24,987 nt of DNA from Anaerolineales bacterium. Its GTDB lineage: Bacteria > Chloroflexota > Anaerolineae > Anaerolineales > UBA4823. The stretch covers positions 1 through 24,987 of the forward strand of contig JAFGBV010000284.1 in assembly GCA_016932955.1 (NCBI GenBank), given 5' to 3'. Below are positions 1-7,214 of the stretch, piece after piece (position 1 is the first letter of the stretch; each line of letters begins with the position of its first letter). The position numbers were made by a program, and so were the translations under genes. A model generated the notes under the pieces. That model saw only the letters and a list, made by a program, of their open reading frames with translations. It had not been told where the DNA came from and ran no database searches.

Positions 1-321
1 ATCGCGCAGATGTTTCTCAGCCTGGGCATGCACCGCGGTCCGCTGCTGGCTTACCTCATCTCAGACCCCGAGTTGAGCCTGCAAAGCATCCTGATCACGG
101 CAACAATCATCGGGCGGGTTAAGGCCTGGGTGTATGTTTTCTGGGTGGCGCTGTTCAGCACGCTGGCCGGGTTGATCTATGGCGCGTGGACTAACGGTGC
201 CAGCCTGTGGCTTCTTGCACTCTACCTAGCGGCGTTCCTGGCCATCCTGGCAGGCGTGCTGTGGTGGGTGAGCCACCGCAGCCAGGCGAAGGCAATTGCT
301 CATAGCACCGCTACCGATTAG
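1..321 (+). CDS. permease, C-terminal part (DUF318/ArsP-like), 5' end outside window
   Basis: The frame is open from the first base, so this is the last ~106 residues of a longer membrane protein. Two hydrophobic helices are visible (about residues 40-60 and 68-86 of the fragment), followed by a short basic tail. A segment reading [19 protein letters not shown] precedes them. This pattern recalls the C-terminal repeat of the DUF318 permease family (YraQ/ArsP-like), some members of which export organoarsenicals. The next gene is a small CxxC disulfide protein, a frequent partner of these permeases, and the cluster continues to arsC and ACR3, so a role in arsenic or metalloid efflux is likely. 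The substrate cannot be read from this fragment. Confidence 0.7.
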   Translation: MAQMFLSLGMHRGPLLAYLISDPELSLQSILITATIIGRVKAWVYVFWVALFSTLAGLIYGAWTNGASLWLLALYLAAFLAILAGVLWWVSHRSQAKAIAHSTATD

Positions 322-363
322 TTTTCGACAGGCTGTTTCAGCCTTCATCAAAAATTACCATAC

Positions 364-368
364 GGAGG
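364..368 (+). promoter_or_regulatory. ribosome binding site GGAGG
   Basis: A GGAGG lies six bases before the ATG at 375 and fixes the start of the small thioredoxin-like gene. Confidence 0.75.
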
Positions 369-374
369 TATCTC

Positions 375-626
375 ATGTTAACCATCAAAGTTTTAGGTTC
401 TGGCTGCCCCAATTGCAAAAAAGTGGAGGCGATTGCCCGCCAGGCAGTGAGCGGCCTTGGCATTGAAGCAGAGTTTGTAAAAGTCACCGATTACAACCAG
501 ATCATGGAATACAACATTATGTCTACACCTGGCCTGGTGGTGAACGAGAAAGTAGTTTGCGCGGGGCGCATCCCTACCCCCGCCGAAGTGACCACCTGGT
601 TGGCCAATGCCCTCCAGTCGGCATAG
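375..626 (+). CDS. small thioredoxin-family redox-active disulfide protein
   Basis: This 83-residue protein is a minimal thioredoxin fold. It has a CPNC active site at residues 11-14 right after the first beta strand and a Thr-Pro (residues 51-52) at the cis-proline position. The length and layout match the 'redox-active disulfide protein 2' family, which is often coded beside DUF318 permeases in arsenic loci. It has no signal peptide, so it is cytoplasmic. It may deliver electrons or thiols to the permease, or handle arsenite through its two cysteines; both are inferences from the family and the neighbours. A good ribosome binding site sits 54 bp after the permease stop, so the two genes are probably co-transcribed. 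Confidence 0.88.
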   Translation: MLTIKVLGSGCPNCKKVEAIARQAVSGLGIEAEFVKVTDYNQIMEYNIMSTPGLVVNEKVVCAGRIPTPAEVTTWLANALQSA

Positions 627-636
627 CCTCAAGGCC

Positions 637-879
637 ATGCCTCAAAAGAATTATCGCCGATCTACGCGCCTGCCGCAAGCCCTGGCAACCGGTGGGCTGC
701 TGCTCCTGATCGCGGCTGTGCTGCTACTTAAGCCCGGAGCACAGGCTGCTGAGCCGGCTGCCAATCCTGGGGAATCGGCCCAGGTGCAGCTCGACCGCGC
801 CTTGCAAAACCAGCAGCCCACCCTGGCTTTCTTTCATTCCAATAATTGTCAGCAGTGTGTTGACAGGACCTCGGACTAA
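637..879 (+). pseudogene. truncated exported thioredoxin-like protein
   Basis: The 80 residues comprise a signal or anchor segment (about residues 14-37, a leucine-rich helix ending in AQA), a short linker, and the start of a thioredoxin domain. That domain has the strand PTLAFFHS and a CQQC active site at residues 71-74. The frame ends six residues after the second cysteine, so most of the thioredoxin fold is absent. The usual family length is about 150 residues, which makes this a broken gene. An in-frame ATG at 607, overlapping the previous gene, is an alternative start; 637 gives a more normal signal peptide. The DNA just after the break is open in another frame (867-953), so a deletion joining two genes or a frameshift is likely. 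Confidence 0.65.
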
Positions 880-953
880 GCGACGAAGCTCCGCTCGACC
901 TGATCCAGGCGCAAAGCCAGATTGAAGAGCTTATTGCTGACGATGCGAAGTAA
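867..953 (+). pseudogene. possible 3' remnant of a lost gene
   Basis: Directly after the point where the thioredoxin domain is interrupted, frame 3 is open to a TAA at 951-953. It encodes about 28 residues ending in QIEELIADDAK, with a helical, charged character typical of a protein C-terminus. It has no start codon or ribosome binding site of its own. I do not recognise the parent protein. It does not resemble the missing end of a thioredoxin domain, so a deletion that fused the front of one gene to the tail of another fits better than a single frameshift. The stretch is short and could be chance. Confidence 0.3.
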
Positions 954-1006
954 ATTGGTTGCCTTAGTGATCAAGTAGAACCAAAACAAAAGGAGAGCTA
1001 TATCGA

Positions 1007-1315
1007 ATGACCATTCAAGTGATTGATGTTGAATCCATGCATAAATTTTCGGCGGATGAAGCACAGCATATTGTCCTTCATCAGGCTGAGGGTTTGGTCA
1101 CGCTGCTGGTGTGTCTTGAGCCGGGCCAGGAAGTTGGGCCGTGCGTGATGAGCGCCCGGGTCCAATATTGGGTGATGGCAGGTCACGGGCAACTTCATGT
1201 AGCAGAAGAACAGGCTGAGCTGAAGACTGGCTCGGTGGTGGTTGTACCCCCCGATGTCGTTCGCAGAATTGTCGCTCTTGAACAGATGCGCATCCTGGCA
1301 GTGCAGGTTCCGTAG
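1007..1315 (+). CDS. cupin-fold protein
   Basis: This 102-residue protein has the alternating beta-strand pattern of a single cupin barrel. A strand (residues 28-37) is followed by PGQEVGPCVMSARVQYWVMAG, then a GxGxL-type turn and a PP-containing strand (VVVVPPDVVRRIV) near residue 80. The classical cupin metal histidines (HxH and a late H) are not evident, so it may not bind metal in the usual way. An AGGAG at 991-995 precedes the ATG. It lies between the broken thioredoxin and the PIG-L gene, 11 bp from the latter, so co-transcription is likely. The specific role is unknown; a binding or sensing function in the arsenic cluster is only a guess. Confidence 0.65.
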   Translation: MTIQVIDVESMHKFSADEAQHIVLHQAEGLVTLLVCLEPGQEVGPCVMSARVQYWVMAGHGQLHVAEEQAELKTGSVVVVPPDVVRRIVALEQMRILAVQVP

Positions 1316-1326
1316 GGAAAAAGCAA

Positions 1327-2049
1327 GTGACCGAAGAAACATCCACGCTGCTTGCGATTTTCGCTCATCCCGATGACGAAACTTTTCGCCCAGGCGGGAC
1401 GCTGGCGCTGCTTGCTCGGAGTAAGGTTAAGGTACATGTGCTGACCTTGACTCACGGTGAGGCTGGCTCATGCGGCGAGCCTGCGCTGTGCACACCGGAC
1501 GACCTGTCCGGCGTGCGCGAACACGAGTTGCGCTGCGCCTGCGCTGCATTGGGGATTGAACCACCGCACCTGTTGAGTTACCCGGATGGCGGCCTGACGG
1601 ATGCCGATCCCGAACGTGTGGAAGCCGATATTCTAGCGGTCGCCTGCCAGGTCCATCCACAGGTGCTGCTCAGTTTTGGGCCAGATGGTCTTTCCGGACA
1701 TCCTGACCACATTGCGGTTGGCCAGTGGGCTGCCAAAGCATACTCTCGTGTTGAGGATATTGCCGCGTTATACACCGTAGCTGTATCGCAGTCTTTGGTC
1801 ACGCAGATGGGAATTAATCAGCTCCGCCCCGTTCGGGATGAGATGATTACACTAACAGTGGATGTTTCCCCAGTTTGGGAGATGAAGCAGGCCGCTATGC
1901 GCTGCCATGCCACTCAGTGGAGTTCGTCGCCTATGCTGAGCGCCCCGTCCGAACGACAGCGCCTGTTCTTTGGACAGGAACACTTTGTGCGGTCTGCCGT
2001 GCGCCGTTGTGATGCTGATTTTTTGCCAGAAATTCTCCAAGGAGAATAA
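1327..2049 (+). CDS. PIG-L/LmbE family deacetylase
   Basis: The 240-residue protein carries the zinc-site signature AHPDDE at residues 13-18 and the second ligand motif GHPDH at 124-128, both complete. This identifies a PIG-L domain N-deacetylase. Family members remove acetyl groups from N-acetylglucosaminyl substrates, including MshB and BshB of mycothiol and bacillithiol synthesis and the mycothiol S-conjugate amidase Mca. The gene starts with GTG, 11 bp after the cupin, and ends two bases before the next start codon, so it sits inside the ars operon. That position suggests, without proving, a link to low-molecular-weight thiols used in arsenate reduction. The sequence alone cannot tell the sub-family. 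Confidence 0.88.
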   Translation: MTEETSTLLAIFAHPDDETFRPGGTLALLARSKVKVHVLTLTHGEAGSCGEPALCTPDDLSGVREHELRCACAALGIEPPHLLSYPDGGLTDADPERVEADILAVACQVHPQVLLSFGPDGLSGHPDHIAVGQWAAKAYSRVEDIAALYTVAVSQSLVTQMGINQLRPVRDEMITLTVDVSPVWEMKQAAMRCHATQWSSSPMLSAPSERQRLFFGQEHFVRSAVRRCDADFLPEILQGE

Positions 2050-2051
2050 CT

Positions 2052-2588
2052 ATGTTGATCGAAAACTACGAACTTGAGGTTTTTACTCCCCCGTGTGATC
2101 CAGGCGCAGAGCGTTACGCGGCGCGGGCACGCTTGATGGTAGATATTTCCGAGGTACTGCCCTATCTCAATGCGACATTGCGCGGGGCGGTTTACCATCC
2201 CACAGCCAATGCCCTGACCTGGAAAAAGGGCGGGCATAACGTGGCTTTCCATGCTTACGAGATTGCCACCAGCAATGTGGAAGACCGCAACGGCGCAGAA
2301 AAAGAACTCAAGGGGTTGATTGACCTGGTCAACCGTACCTGGGAACGCCGCACTGAAATTACTCCCGATATCACCACACGCCAGCGACCTACATCCATGG
2401 CAATCTTCAAACTGCTGCCGCAGACCAACTGCAAACAGTGCGGCGAGCCAACCTGTTATACCTTTGCCTTGAAACTTGTCGCCTCGCAGAAGAAACTGGC
2501 TGATTGTCTCCCATTGGTTGATCCGCAGTATGCTGAAAAGCGTATGGCATTAGAAGAAATCGTGATTGATGCGCCAGCAATCGGTTAA
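2052..2588 (+). CDS. Fe-S cluster domain protein (4-Cys), ars-cluster associated
   Basis: This 178-residue protein has an N-terminal mixed alpha/beta part (1-110) that I do not recognise. A C-terminal domain carries cysteines at 127, 130, 135 and 152 in the pattern C-x2-C-x4-C-x16-C. That spacing and the surrounding LLPQTNCKQCGEPTC match the putative Fe-S domain (PF04060 type) also found in corrinoid Fe-S proteins and RnfB-like electron carriers, so a [4Fe-4S] cluster is expected. A GGAG at 2041-2044 precedes the ATG, and the gene follows PIG-L by two bases, so translation is probably coupled. It could supply electrons to a reductase or methyl-transfer step in arsenic handling; this is inference from context. 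Confidence 0.75.
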   Translation: MLIENYELEVFTPPCDPGAERYAARARLMVDISEVLPYLNATLRGAVYHPTANALTWKKGGHNVAFHAYEIATSNVEDRNGAEKELKGLIDLVNRTWERRTEITPDITTRQRPTSMAIFKLLPQTNCKQCGEPTCYTFALKLVASQKKLADCLPLVDPQYAEKRMALEEIVIDAPAIG

Positions 2589-2597
2589 GATGAGAAT

Positions 2598-3008
2598 ATG
2601 ATTGCAAAACGAAAAGTCTTGTTCTTGTGTACTGGTAACTCTTGCCGCTCGCAGATGGCCGAAGCAATTGTCAATCACCGTCTTGGCGAGCGTTGGGATG
2701 CGTTCAGCGCAGGGACAAAACCAGCCGGCTATGTTCACTCGAAGGCGCTGGCGGCGTTGGCCGAGATCGAGATCGAGCACCAGGGGCGCTCGAAATTGGC
2801 CGACGAATTCCGCGGCGTGGATTTTGACCTGGTGATTACCGTGTGCGATTCGGCGGCCGAAGAATGCCCGCTCTGGTTGGGCAAAGGCAAGCGCCTGCAC
2901 CACAGCTTCCCCGATCCGGCTAAGACGGATGACATGGACGATTTCCGCAAAGTTCGGGATGCAATCCGCAGGGAGATCATTTCTATACTGGAGGAGTATG
3001 CAAATTGA
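2598..3008 (+). CDS. arsC: arsenate reductase, low-molecular-weight phosphatase type
   Basis: The 136-residue protein begins with the P-loop CTGNSCRSQMAEA, with the nucleophile at Cys11 and a second Cys at 16. A second pair follows in VITVCDSAAEECPLW, and a DP dipeptide (FPDPAK) supplies the general acid. These are the hallmarks of thioredoxin-coupled ArsC (pI258 type): arsenate is bound at the first Cys, and the disulfide then passes to the later cysteines and out to thioredoxin. It acts in the cytoplasm and supplies arsenite to ACR3 just downstream. The ATG at 2598 is chosen because it sits eight residues before the first strand; the ribosome binding site is weak, so translation may be coupled to the gene 9 bp upstream. 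Confidence 0.93.
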   Translation: MIAKRKVLFLCTGNSCRSQMAEAIVNHRLGERWDAFSAGTKPAGYVHSKALAALAEIEIEHQGRSKLADEFRGVDFDLVITVCDSAAEECPLWLGKGKRLHHSFPDPAKTDDMDDFRKVRDAIRREIISILEEYAN

Positions 3009-3156
3009 TCTGTTGCGCGAAAAGTTACGCACTTACATGAAAACAGCGAATCAGTCAGATCACACACAAATTTTCGAGCAAGCCCAATTAATTTTCTCTG
3101 GAGGAGAATACTTATGTCCAATATTACAGCAACCCAAGCCCCAGAGCAAAGCCTGA
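2998..3156 (+). CDS. possible small protein overlapping arsC and ACR3
   Basis: An ATG at 2998 lies inside the last codons of arsC in the +1 frame, directly after a GAGGAG at 2991-2996. It opens a 52-codon frame that fills the whole arsC-ACR3 gap and overlaps the ACR3 start. The first 30 residues look helical ([12 protein letters not shown], then IFEQAQLIF), while the end is simply ACR3 start-region DNA in another frame. No family is recognised. It could be a real leader peptide coupling ACR3 translation to arsC, or a chance open frame. Confidence 0.25.
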   Translation: MQIDLLREKLRTYMKTANQSDHTQIFEQAQLIFSGGEYLCPILQQPKPQSKA

Positions 3157-4262
3157 CCAAAAAGCTCTCGTTCCTGGACCGCTACCTGACCTTGTGGATC
3201 TTCCTGGCGATGGCGGTCGGCGTCTTGATCGGCTTCTTGTTCCCAGAAGGAGTCAAAAGCTTCAACGACGCCGTATCCATCGGGACAACCAACATCCCCA
3301 TTGCCATCGGCCTGATCCTGATGATGTACCCGCCCTTTACCAAAGTCAAGTATGAAGAATTAGGTGATGTCTTCCGCAATAAGAAGGTGCTTTCACTTTC
3401 ACTCATCCAAAACTGGATCATCGGCCCAATTTTGATGTTTGCTCTGGCGATCATCTTCCTGCGCGGCTATCCAGAGTACATGGCCGGCTTGATTATGATC
3501 GGCCTGGCGCGCTGCATCGCCATGGTGATTGTGTGGAATGAGCTGGCGCACGGCGACACCGAATACGCCGCCGGGCTGGTGGCCTTCAACAGCATTTTCC
3601 AGGTTTTGTTCTACAGTGTATATGCCTATGTTTTCATCACCGTGCTGCCTACCTGGTTTGGCTTGACCGGGACAGCCGTCCATATCACCATCGGCGAGAT
3701 CGCCAAAAGCGTATTCATCTACCTGGGAATTCCATTTCTGGCTGGCTTCCTGACCCGTTTCTTCCTGGTGCGCGCCAAGGGCAAAGAGTGGTATCACAAG
3801 AACTTTGTGCCCAAGGTCAGCCCGCTGACTTTGATCGCCCTGCTGTTCACCATTATCGTCATGTTCAGCTTGAAGGGTAACCTGATCGTGCAAATCCCGC
3901 TGGATGTGGTGCGCATTGCCATCCCCCTGCTGATCTATTTCGTGGCAATGTTCCTGGTCAGTTTCTGGATGGGGCACCGCCTGGGCGCAGACTACTCCAA
4001 AACGACCACCCTGTCCTTCACCGCGGCCAGCAACAACTTCGAGCTGGCGATTGCCGTGGCGGTGGCAGTGTTTGGCATCAACAGCGGCGCAGCGTTTGCC
4101 GCGGTGATCGGCCCGCTGGTAGAAGTGCCGGTGATGATCGGCCTGGTGAACGTGGCCTTCTGGCTGCAAAAGAAGTGGTACCCGCAGGCAGCATCCGCTC
4201 CGGCGGTGGCTGCGGCTGCGGCAGAAGCCTGCCCGCCTTCGGAAACATTGAACAAGAAGTAA
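3114..4262 (+). CDS. arsB: ACR3-family arsenite efflux transporter
   Basis: This 382-residue membrane protein has about ten hydrophobic helices beginning at residue ~28. It contains the family motif [13 protein letters not shown] with the essential cysteine at residue 134 in TM4, and the TM9 segment [18 protein letters not shown] with its conserved glutamate. These define the ACR3 (BART superfamily) arsenite permease, which uses the proton-motive force to expel arsenite. The tail after the last helix is alanine-rich with one cysteine (EACPPSE). A strong GGAGGAG at 3102-3108 precedes the ATG. It is the last gene of the + strand ars cluster and meets a convergent ABC operon after 28 bp with no clear terminator hairpin. 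Confidence 0.95.
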   Translation: MSNITATQAPEQSLTKKLSFLDRYLTLWIFLAMAVGVLIGFLFPEGVKSFNDAVSIGTTNIPIAIGLILMMYPPFTKVKYEELGDVFRNKKVLSLSLIQNWIIGPILMFALAIIFLRGYPEYMAGLIMIGLARCIAMVIVWNELAHGDTEYAAGLVAFNSIFQVLFYSVYAYVFITVLPTWFGLTGTAVHITIGEIAKSVFIYLGIPFLAGFLTRFFLVRAKGKEWYHKNFVPKVSPLTLIALLFTIIVMFSLKGNLIVQIPLDVVRIAIPLLIYFVAMFLVSFWMGHRLGADYSKTTTLSFTAASNNFELAIAVAVAVFGINSGAAFAAVIGPLVEVPVMIGLVNVAFWLQKKWYPQAASAPAVAAAAAEACPPSETLNKK

Positions 4263-4290
4263 ATGTCAGCTAATGTCTTTCCGGTTCACG

Positions 4291-5046
4291 CTAGCGACCC
4301 AACGCCTGCGCCTGCCGGTGCATTTTGACAGCCGGGATCAGAAATATCACGCCGCTCAAAGCCAGCATTAAGAGGTCAAGCCAGGGGTTGAGCAGCCCCC
4401 TGCCTGATACAGCGTAATTCATCACGTCTTGGGCATAAGTCAGCGGGGAAAGGTAGGCAATAGCTCGCGCCACACTGGACATTTCGCTCAACGGGACGAA
4501 AACGCCGCTGATAAAGAGCAGTCCCCAGCGCAGCAAGGTGCTGGGCATCTGCACGTCGCCGGGATTGGTGGTGGGCATCGAACCAAATGCCAGGCCCAAT
4601 GTTGAGAAGGAGAAAGCACCCAGCAAAATGCCCGCCGCAAGCAGGCCAGGCTGGAGAATGTCGGCGCCGAAGAACAGCAGCCCTGCCAGCAGCGAGACGA
4701 CCGACACGGCAATAGCAAAGAACGCCCCCACCGCCGTCTTGCCAAGCAGCAGCGTCAGCAGGGACATCGGCGCAGCCAGCAGGCGGTCATATGTTCCGAT
4801 TTTCCTTTCAGTCGGGATGATAAATGGCCCTGCTGCTCCGGCCGTGAAGAATACCGTCATTGCCAGAAGGCGCGCCACGCCTTCTGACGCGCCCACTTCG
4901 CGCCGCACCGAAAACGAAAAGAACATGAAGAAGGGCATGAGGAAGCCAAACATGATCATGCCAGGGCGCAGGTAATACACGCGCACGTCTTTGACAGCTA
5001 CCGTCCAGGCTTGCGCCAATTCGTCTTTGATTCGCCCAAGGTTCAT
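4291..5046 (-). CDS. ABC-2 type transporter permease
   Basis: The 251-residue protein has the standard ABC-2 layout: a cytoplasmic amphipathic start (KDVRVYYLRPGMIMFG), then about six membrane segments, with the typical loop PTERKIGTYDRLLAAPMS near residue 80 and LSPLTYAQDVMNYAV near 200. It forms the membrane half of an exporter with the ATPase coded just upstream. The ATG overlaps the ATPase stop in an ATGA (5043-5046), a sign of coupled translation. With a PadR regulator at the head of the operon, export of a drug, lipid or other toxic compound is likely. The substrate is unknown. The next gene on this side, ACR3, is convergent. Confidence 0.88.
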   Translation of the reverse strand: MNLGRIKDELAQAWTVAVKDVRVYYLRPGMIMFGFLMPFFMFFSFSVRREVGASEGVARLLAMTVFFTAGAAGPFIIPTERKIGTYDRLLAAPMSLLTLLLGKTAVGAFFAIAVSVVSLLAGLLFFGADILQPGLLAAGILLGAFSFSTLGLAFGSMPTTNPGDVQMPSTLLRWGLLFISGVFVPLSEMSSVARAIAYLSPLTYAQDVMNYAVSGRGLLNPWLDLLMLALSGVIFLIPAVKMHRQAQALGR

Positions 5047-6095
5047 TTCCTGCCTCCCATCCCGCGCCTGGCGGGCCTTTCGTTCGTTTCGTTTTCCACC
5101 ACACCCACCTGCCCCCCCGTGATTGCGAGAAAAACATCCTCCAGGCTGGGACCCAAGGTATTCAGGCTGAAGATCCGCAGGCCATTGGCCTCGGCATACT
5201 GAACGATGTGCGGCAGCAATACCGCCGGATCTTCGGTGTACAAGCGTATCTTGTCCCCGACCTTGACCTGCGTCGTCACCCCAGGCAGGGATTCCAGCCC
5301 TGCTCCTTTGCCTGCCGTCCCGCCATCAAAAGCTACCTCCACCGATTGAACGCGGCGGAAGTTTGCTTTGAGGTGTTCGGGTGTGTCAATGGCCGCAATT
5401 TTGCCATGCGAGATTATCGCCACGCGGTCGCACAACTGATTGGCCTCCTCGATTTGATGGGTGGTGATGAACACGGTGGTACCTTCGGTGTTCATCTGGC
5501 GGATCAATTCCCAGATGGCGCGGATGCTCTGCGCATCCAGCCCGGGTGTGGGTTCGTCGAGAAACAACAGGGACGGTTTGTGGATGACTGCCATAGCAAT
5601 ACTGAGACGGCGGCGCATCCCTTTGGAAAAATTCTCGGCTTTGATATTGCGCTTTTCCCACAAGCCGAAGGTTTCCAGCAGCTCCTGGGCGCGTTTTTCA
5701 CGTTCCAGGCGCGGCACGCGGTAAATGCTGGCAGTGAACATCAGGTTATTCCAGGCAGTCAGTTCGGTGTAAACGTTGGACTCTTCAGGTACCAGCCCAA
5801 TTTGTCGTTTAGCAGGGTACGCGTCGTGGGCGAGATCGTGCCCATTGACGAGAATCCGCCCTTCGGTGGGGGTAAGAAGTGTGGTCAACATGCGCTGGGT
5901 AGTGGATTTCCCGGCGCCATTGGGGCCGAGAAATCCGAATATCTCGCCTGACTGCACGTTGAAATTAATGTGGTCGACGGCCAGGAATTTACCGTAGTAT
6001 TTGGTCAGGTTTTCAGCTTCGATAGCATGGGTTGTCATGAGTTTGCTTTCTCTACAATCGTTGCATTCCCCTTTGCAATCGCGTTCCTTGTTCAC
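5043..6095 (-). CDS. ABC transporter ATP-binding protein
   Basis: All nucleotide-binding motifs are present: Walker A GPNGAGKST (57-65), the Q-loop region with Glu in place of Gln (LVPEES), the signature FSKGM (156-160), Walker B LLFLDEP (176-182) and the switch histidine in TTH. A C-terminal extension of about 100 residues (after 240) resembles the regulatory domain of DrrA/CcmA-like exporters. Two starts are possible. The GTG at 6095 overlaps the PadR stop as GTGA and adds a 19-residue leader with three cysteines (CKGECNDC). The ATG at 6038 gives the usual family N-terminus (MTTHAIEAENLTKYYG). The GTGA overlap, like the ATGA overlap downstream, favours the longer form, but the shorter one is not excluded. 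Confidence 0.9.
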   Translation of the reverse strand: MNKERDCKGECNDCRESKLMTTHAIEAENLTKYYGKFLAVDHINFNVQSGEIFGFLGPNGAGKSTTQRMLTTLLTPTEGRILVNGHDLAHDAYPAKRQIGLVPEESNVYTELTAWNNLMFTASIYRVPRLEREKRAQELLETFGLWEKRNIKAENFSKGMRRRLSIAMAVIHKPSLLFLDEPTPGLDAQSIRAIWELIRQMNTEGTTVFITTHQIEEANQLCDRVAIISHGKIAAIDTPEHLKANFRRVQSVEVAFDGGTAGKGAGLESLPGVTTQVKVGDKIRLYTEDPAVLLPHIVQYAEANGLRIFSLNTLGPSLEDVFLAITGGQVGVVENETNERPARRGMGGRK

Positions 6096-6493
6096 GGTGA
6101 TGACTCATCTTCGTTCTTCCATTCTGCAGAAAAATGGGCTTCATATTGCGTCAGGAAATCATCCAACGCCTGGCGTGTTTTGCGGACGTCAATGACCCAG
6201 GTATGCAAGTAATCCAGCCCCAGGTCGGTCATTTCATACATGCGCCGGGCCGGGCCGGGGTTGCTGGTGTCCCAGGTAGAGCGCACCAGGCCATTCTCTT
6301 CCAGGGAGCGCAGAGCGCGGTACAGGCTGCCGGGGTCCGGCGTGTCTCCATCCTGGCCGAGGATTTCCATCAACTCATAGCCGTGGGAGCTTCTCTGCGC
6401 CAGCGAGAGCAGCAGGCGGGGTTGGATCATGCCCCGCAGCCGCCCGCCCATGCAGCGACAGCCCGGTTGTCCCGAAGTATCATTTTGACACAT
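6092..6493 (-). CDS. PadR family transcriptional regulator
   Basis: This is a winged-helix PadR protein of 133 residues from the ATG at 6493. The N-terminal domain has the family pattern IQPRLLLSLAQRSSHGYELMEIL, then PDPGSLYRALRSLEENGLV as the recognition helix and wing. A C-terminal helical dimerisation segment runs from about residue 92. In-frame ATGs at 6529 and 6505 exist, but the first lies inside the operator palindrome and upstream of the predicted transcript start, so 6493 is preferred. The chosen N-terminus contains cysteines at 2, 12 and 14 (C-x9-C-x-C), which could bind a metal or metalloid; this is speculative. It heads the operon with the ABC exporter and probably represses it. 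Confidence 0.85.
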   Translation of the reverse strand: MCQNDTSGQPGCRCMGGRLRGMIQPRLLLSLAQRSSHGYELMEILGQDGDTPDPGSLYRALRSLEENGLVRSTWDTSNPGPARRMYEMTDLGLDYLHTWVIDVRKTRQALDDFLTQYEAHFSAEWKNEDESSP

Positions 6494-6513
6494 GTGTATT
6501 CTCATTTTGTATT

Positions 6514-6537
6514 TATATGCTAATAGCATATATTATA
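6514..6537 (-). promoter_or_regulatory. PadR operon promoter (-10) with overlapping operator palindrome
   Basis: On the minus strand a TATAAT -10 box (6537-6532) is followed immediately by a perfect 19-bp palindrome, TATATGCTA-N-TAGCATATA (6514-6532). The predicted transcript start, about 6525, falls inside the dyad. No good -35 is seen. AT-rich dyads of this kind are typical PadR binding sites, so binding here would block RNA polymerase. Autorepression of padR and the two ABC genes is the natural reading. Confidence 0.7.
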
Positions 6538-6620
6538 CTACAGTAGTTATCAGCCAAAAACTTTACAAAATTACTGCATAAATGGCTTTGTCCGACCGAT
6601 TAATCCCAAAACCCGTCAGA

Positions 6621-7181
6621 TCAGTGTTGCAACCCAGTCAGTAAACGCTCGAAAATTGCTTGGGATAATGATCCATCCTGGGGATTGGAAATCACCCTGG
6701 CCTCAAATGAGAGCCTGGCATCCAGGTGACTTTTCCATGCGAGGAGCGCCTTCTCATCGTCTTCTTCATCGGTGACATCCGCTAGCACCGCGGCAATTCG
6801 CAGGTCTTGCTCCAAATCATCGTAGAAGCCCTCGTCCCCCTCGCGTAAGATCGGCTCTTCAACGAAATCTAAAACCATTGAGTGAACCTCGAGCGCAAAC
6901 CAGTGGTCAAAGGTCGCGGCGCTGCGATCTTGCGGCCATGCGCCGGGTTCGCGCAGCCACTCTTCAAGCTGCATTTCAAACAGGTCAGGTTTGAGAGGCT
7001 CCAGCAACTCTTCAGCCTCTTCTCGACTGTTGGTATCTGGCAGCAAGATGGTATCGCAATCATCCAACAGTTCTTCCATCGTCACCGGCGAAGTCAGGCC
7101 CAACTGAGGGGTATGGTTGATCCAATCCAGGAATGGCTGCCTGGGCTTGATCACCACGGCCGTGCGGTTGATCATTTTCAT
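6621..7181 (-). CDS. conserved hypothetical acidic protein
   Basis: This 186-residue, very acidic protein is not assigned to a named function. Residues 1-115 (INRTAVVIKPRQPFLDWIN, TMEELLDDCDTILLPD, then a WPQDRS motif followed by FDHWFALEVHSMVLD) resemble a small uncharacterised family I recall from many bacteria. Residues 120-186 form a second segment (LLAWKSHLDARLSFEARVIS) that looks like a separate small domain, so this may be a fusion of two short hypotheticals. It has no signal peptide or membrane segment. A GGAAGGA about ten bases upstream supports the ATG at 7181. It lies 33 bp after the aminotransferase gene on the same strand, so the two may share a transcript. Confidence 0.6.
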   Translation of the reverse strand: MKMINRTAVVIKPRQPFLDWINHTPQLGLTSPVTMEELLDDCDTILLPDTNSREEAEELLEPLKPDLFEMQLEEWLREPGAWPQDRSAATFDHWFALEVHSMVLDFVEEPILREGDEGFYDDLEQDLRIAAVLADVTDEEDDEKALLAWKSHLDARLSFEARVISNPQDGSLSQAIFERLLTGLQH

Positions 7182-7214
7182 AAAAGGTTGTCCTTCCCCA
7201 GCCCCGCAGCGCCA

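Noticed and set aside
3399..4169. 256-codon open frame on the minus strand across ACR3
   Set aside because: It is antisense to a clear transporter, rich in His/Gln/Asp as expected for the complement of membrane-protein codons, and has no recognisable family.
4263..4290. terminator between convergent ACR3 and the ABC permease
   Set aside because: The 28-bp gap holds no hairpin beyond a GCTAGC hexamer.
5208..5951. 247-codon plus-strand frame over the ABC ATPase
   Set aside because: It lies opposite an ATPase with all motifs intact; no ribosome binding site and no recognisable domain.
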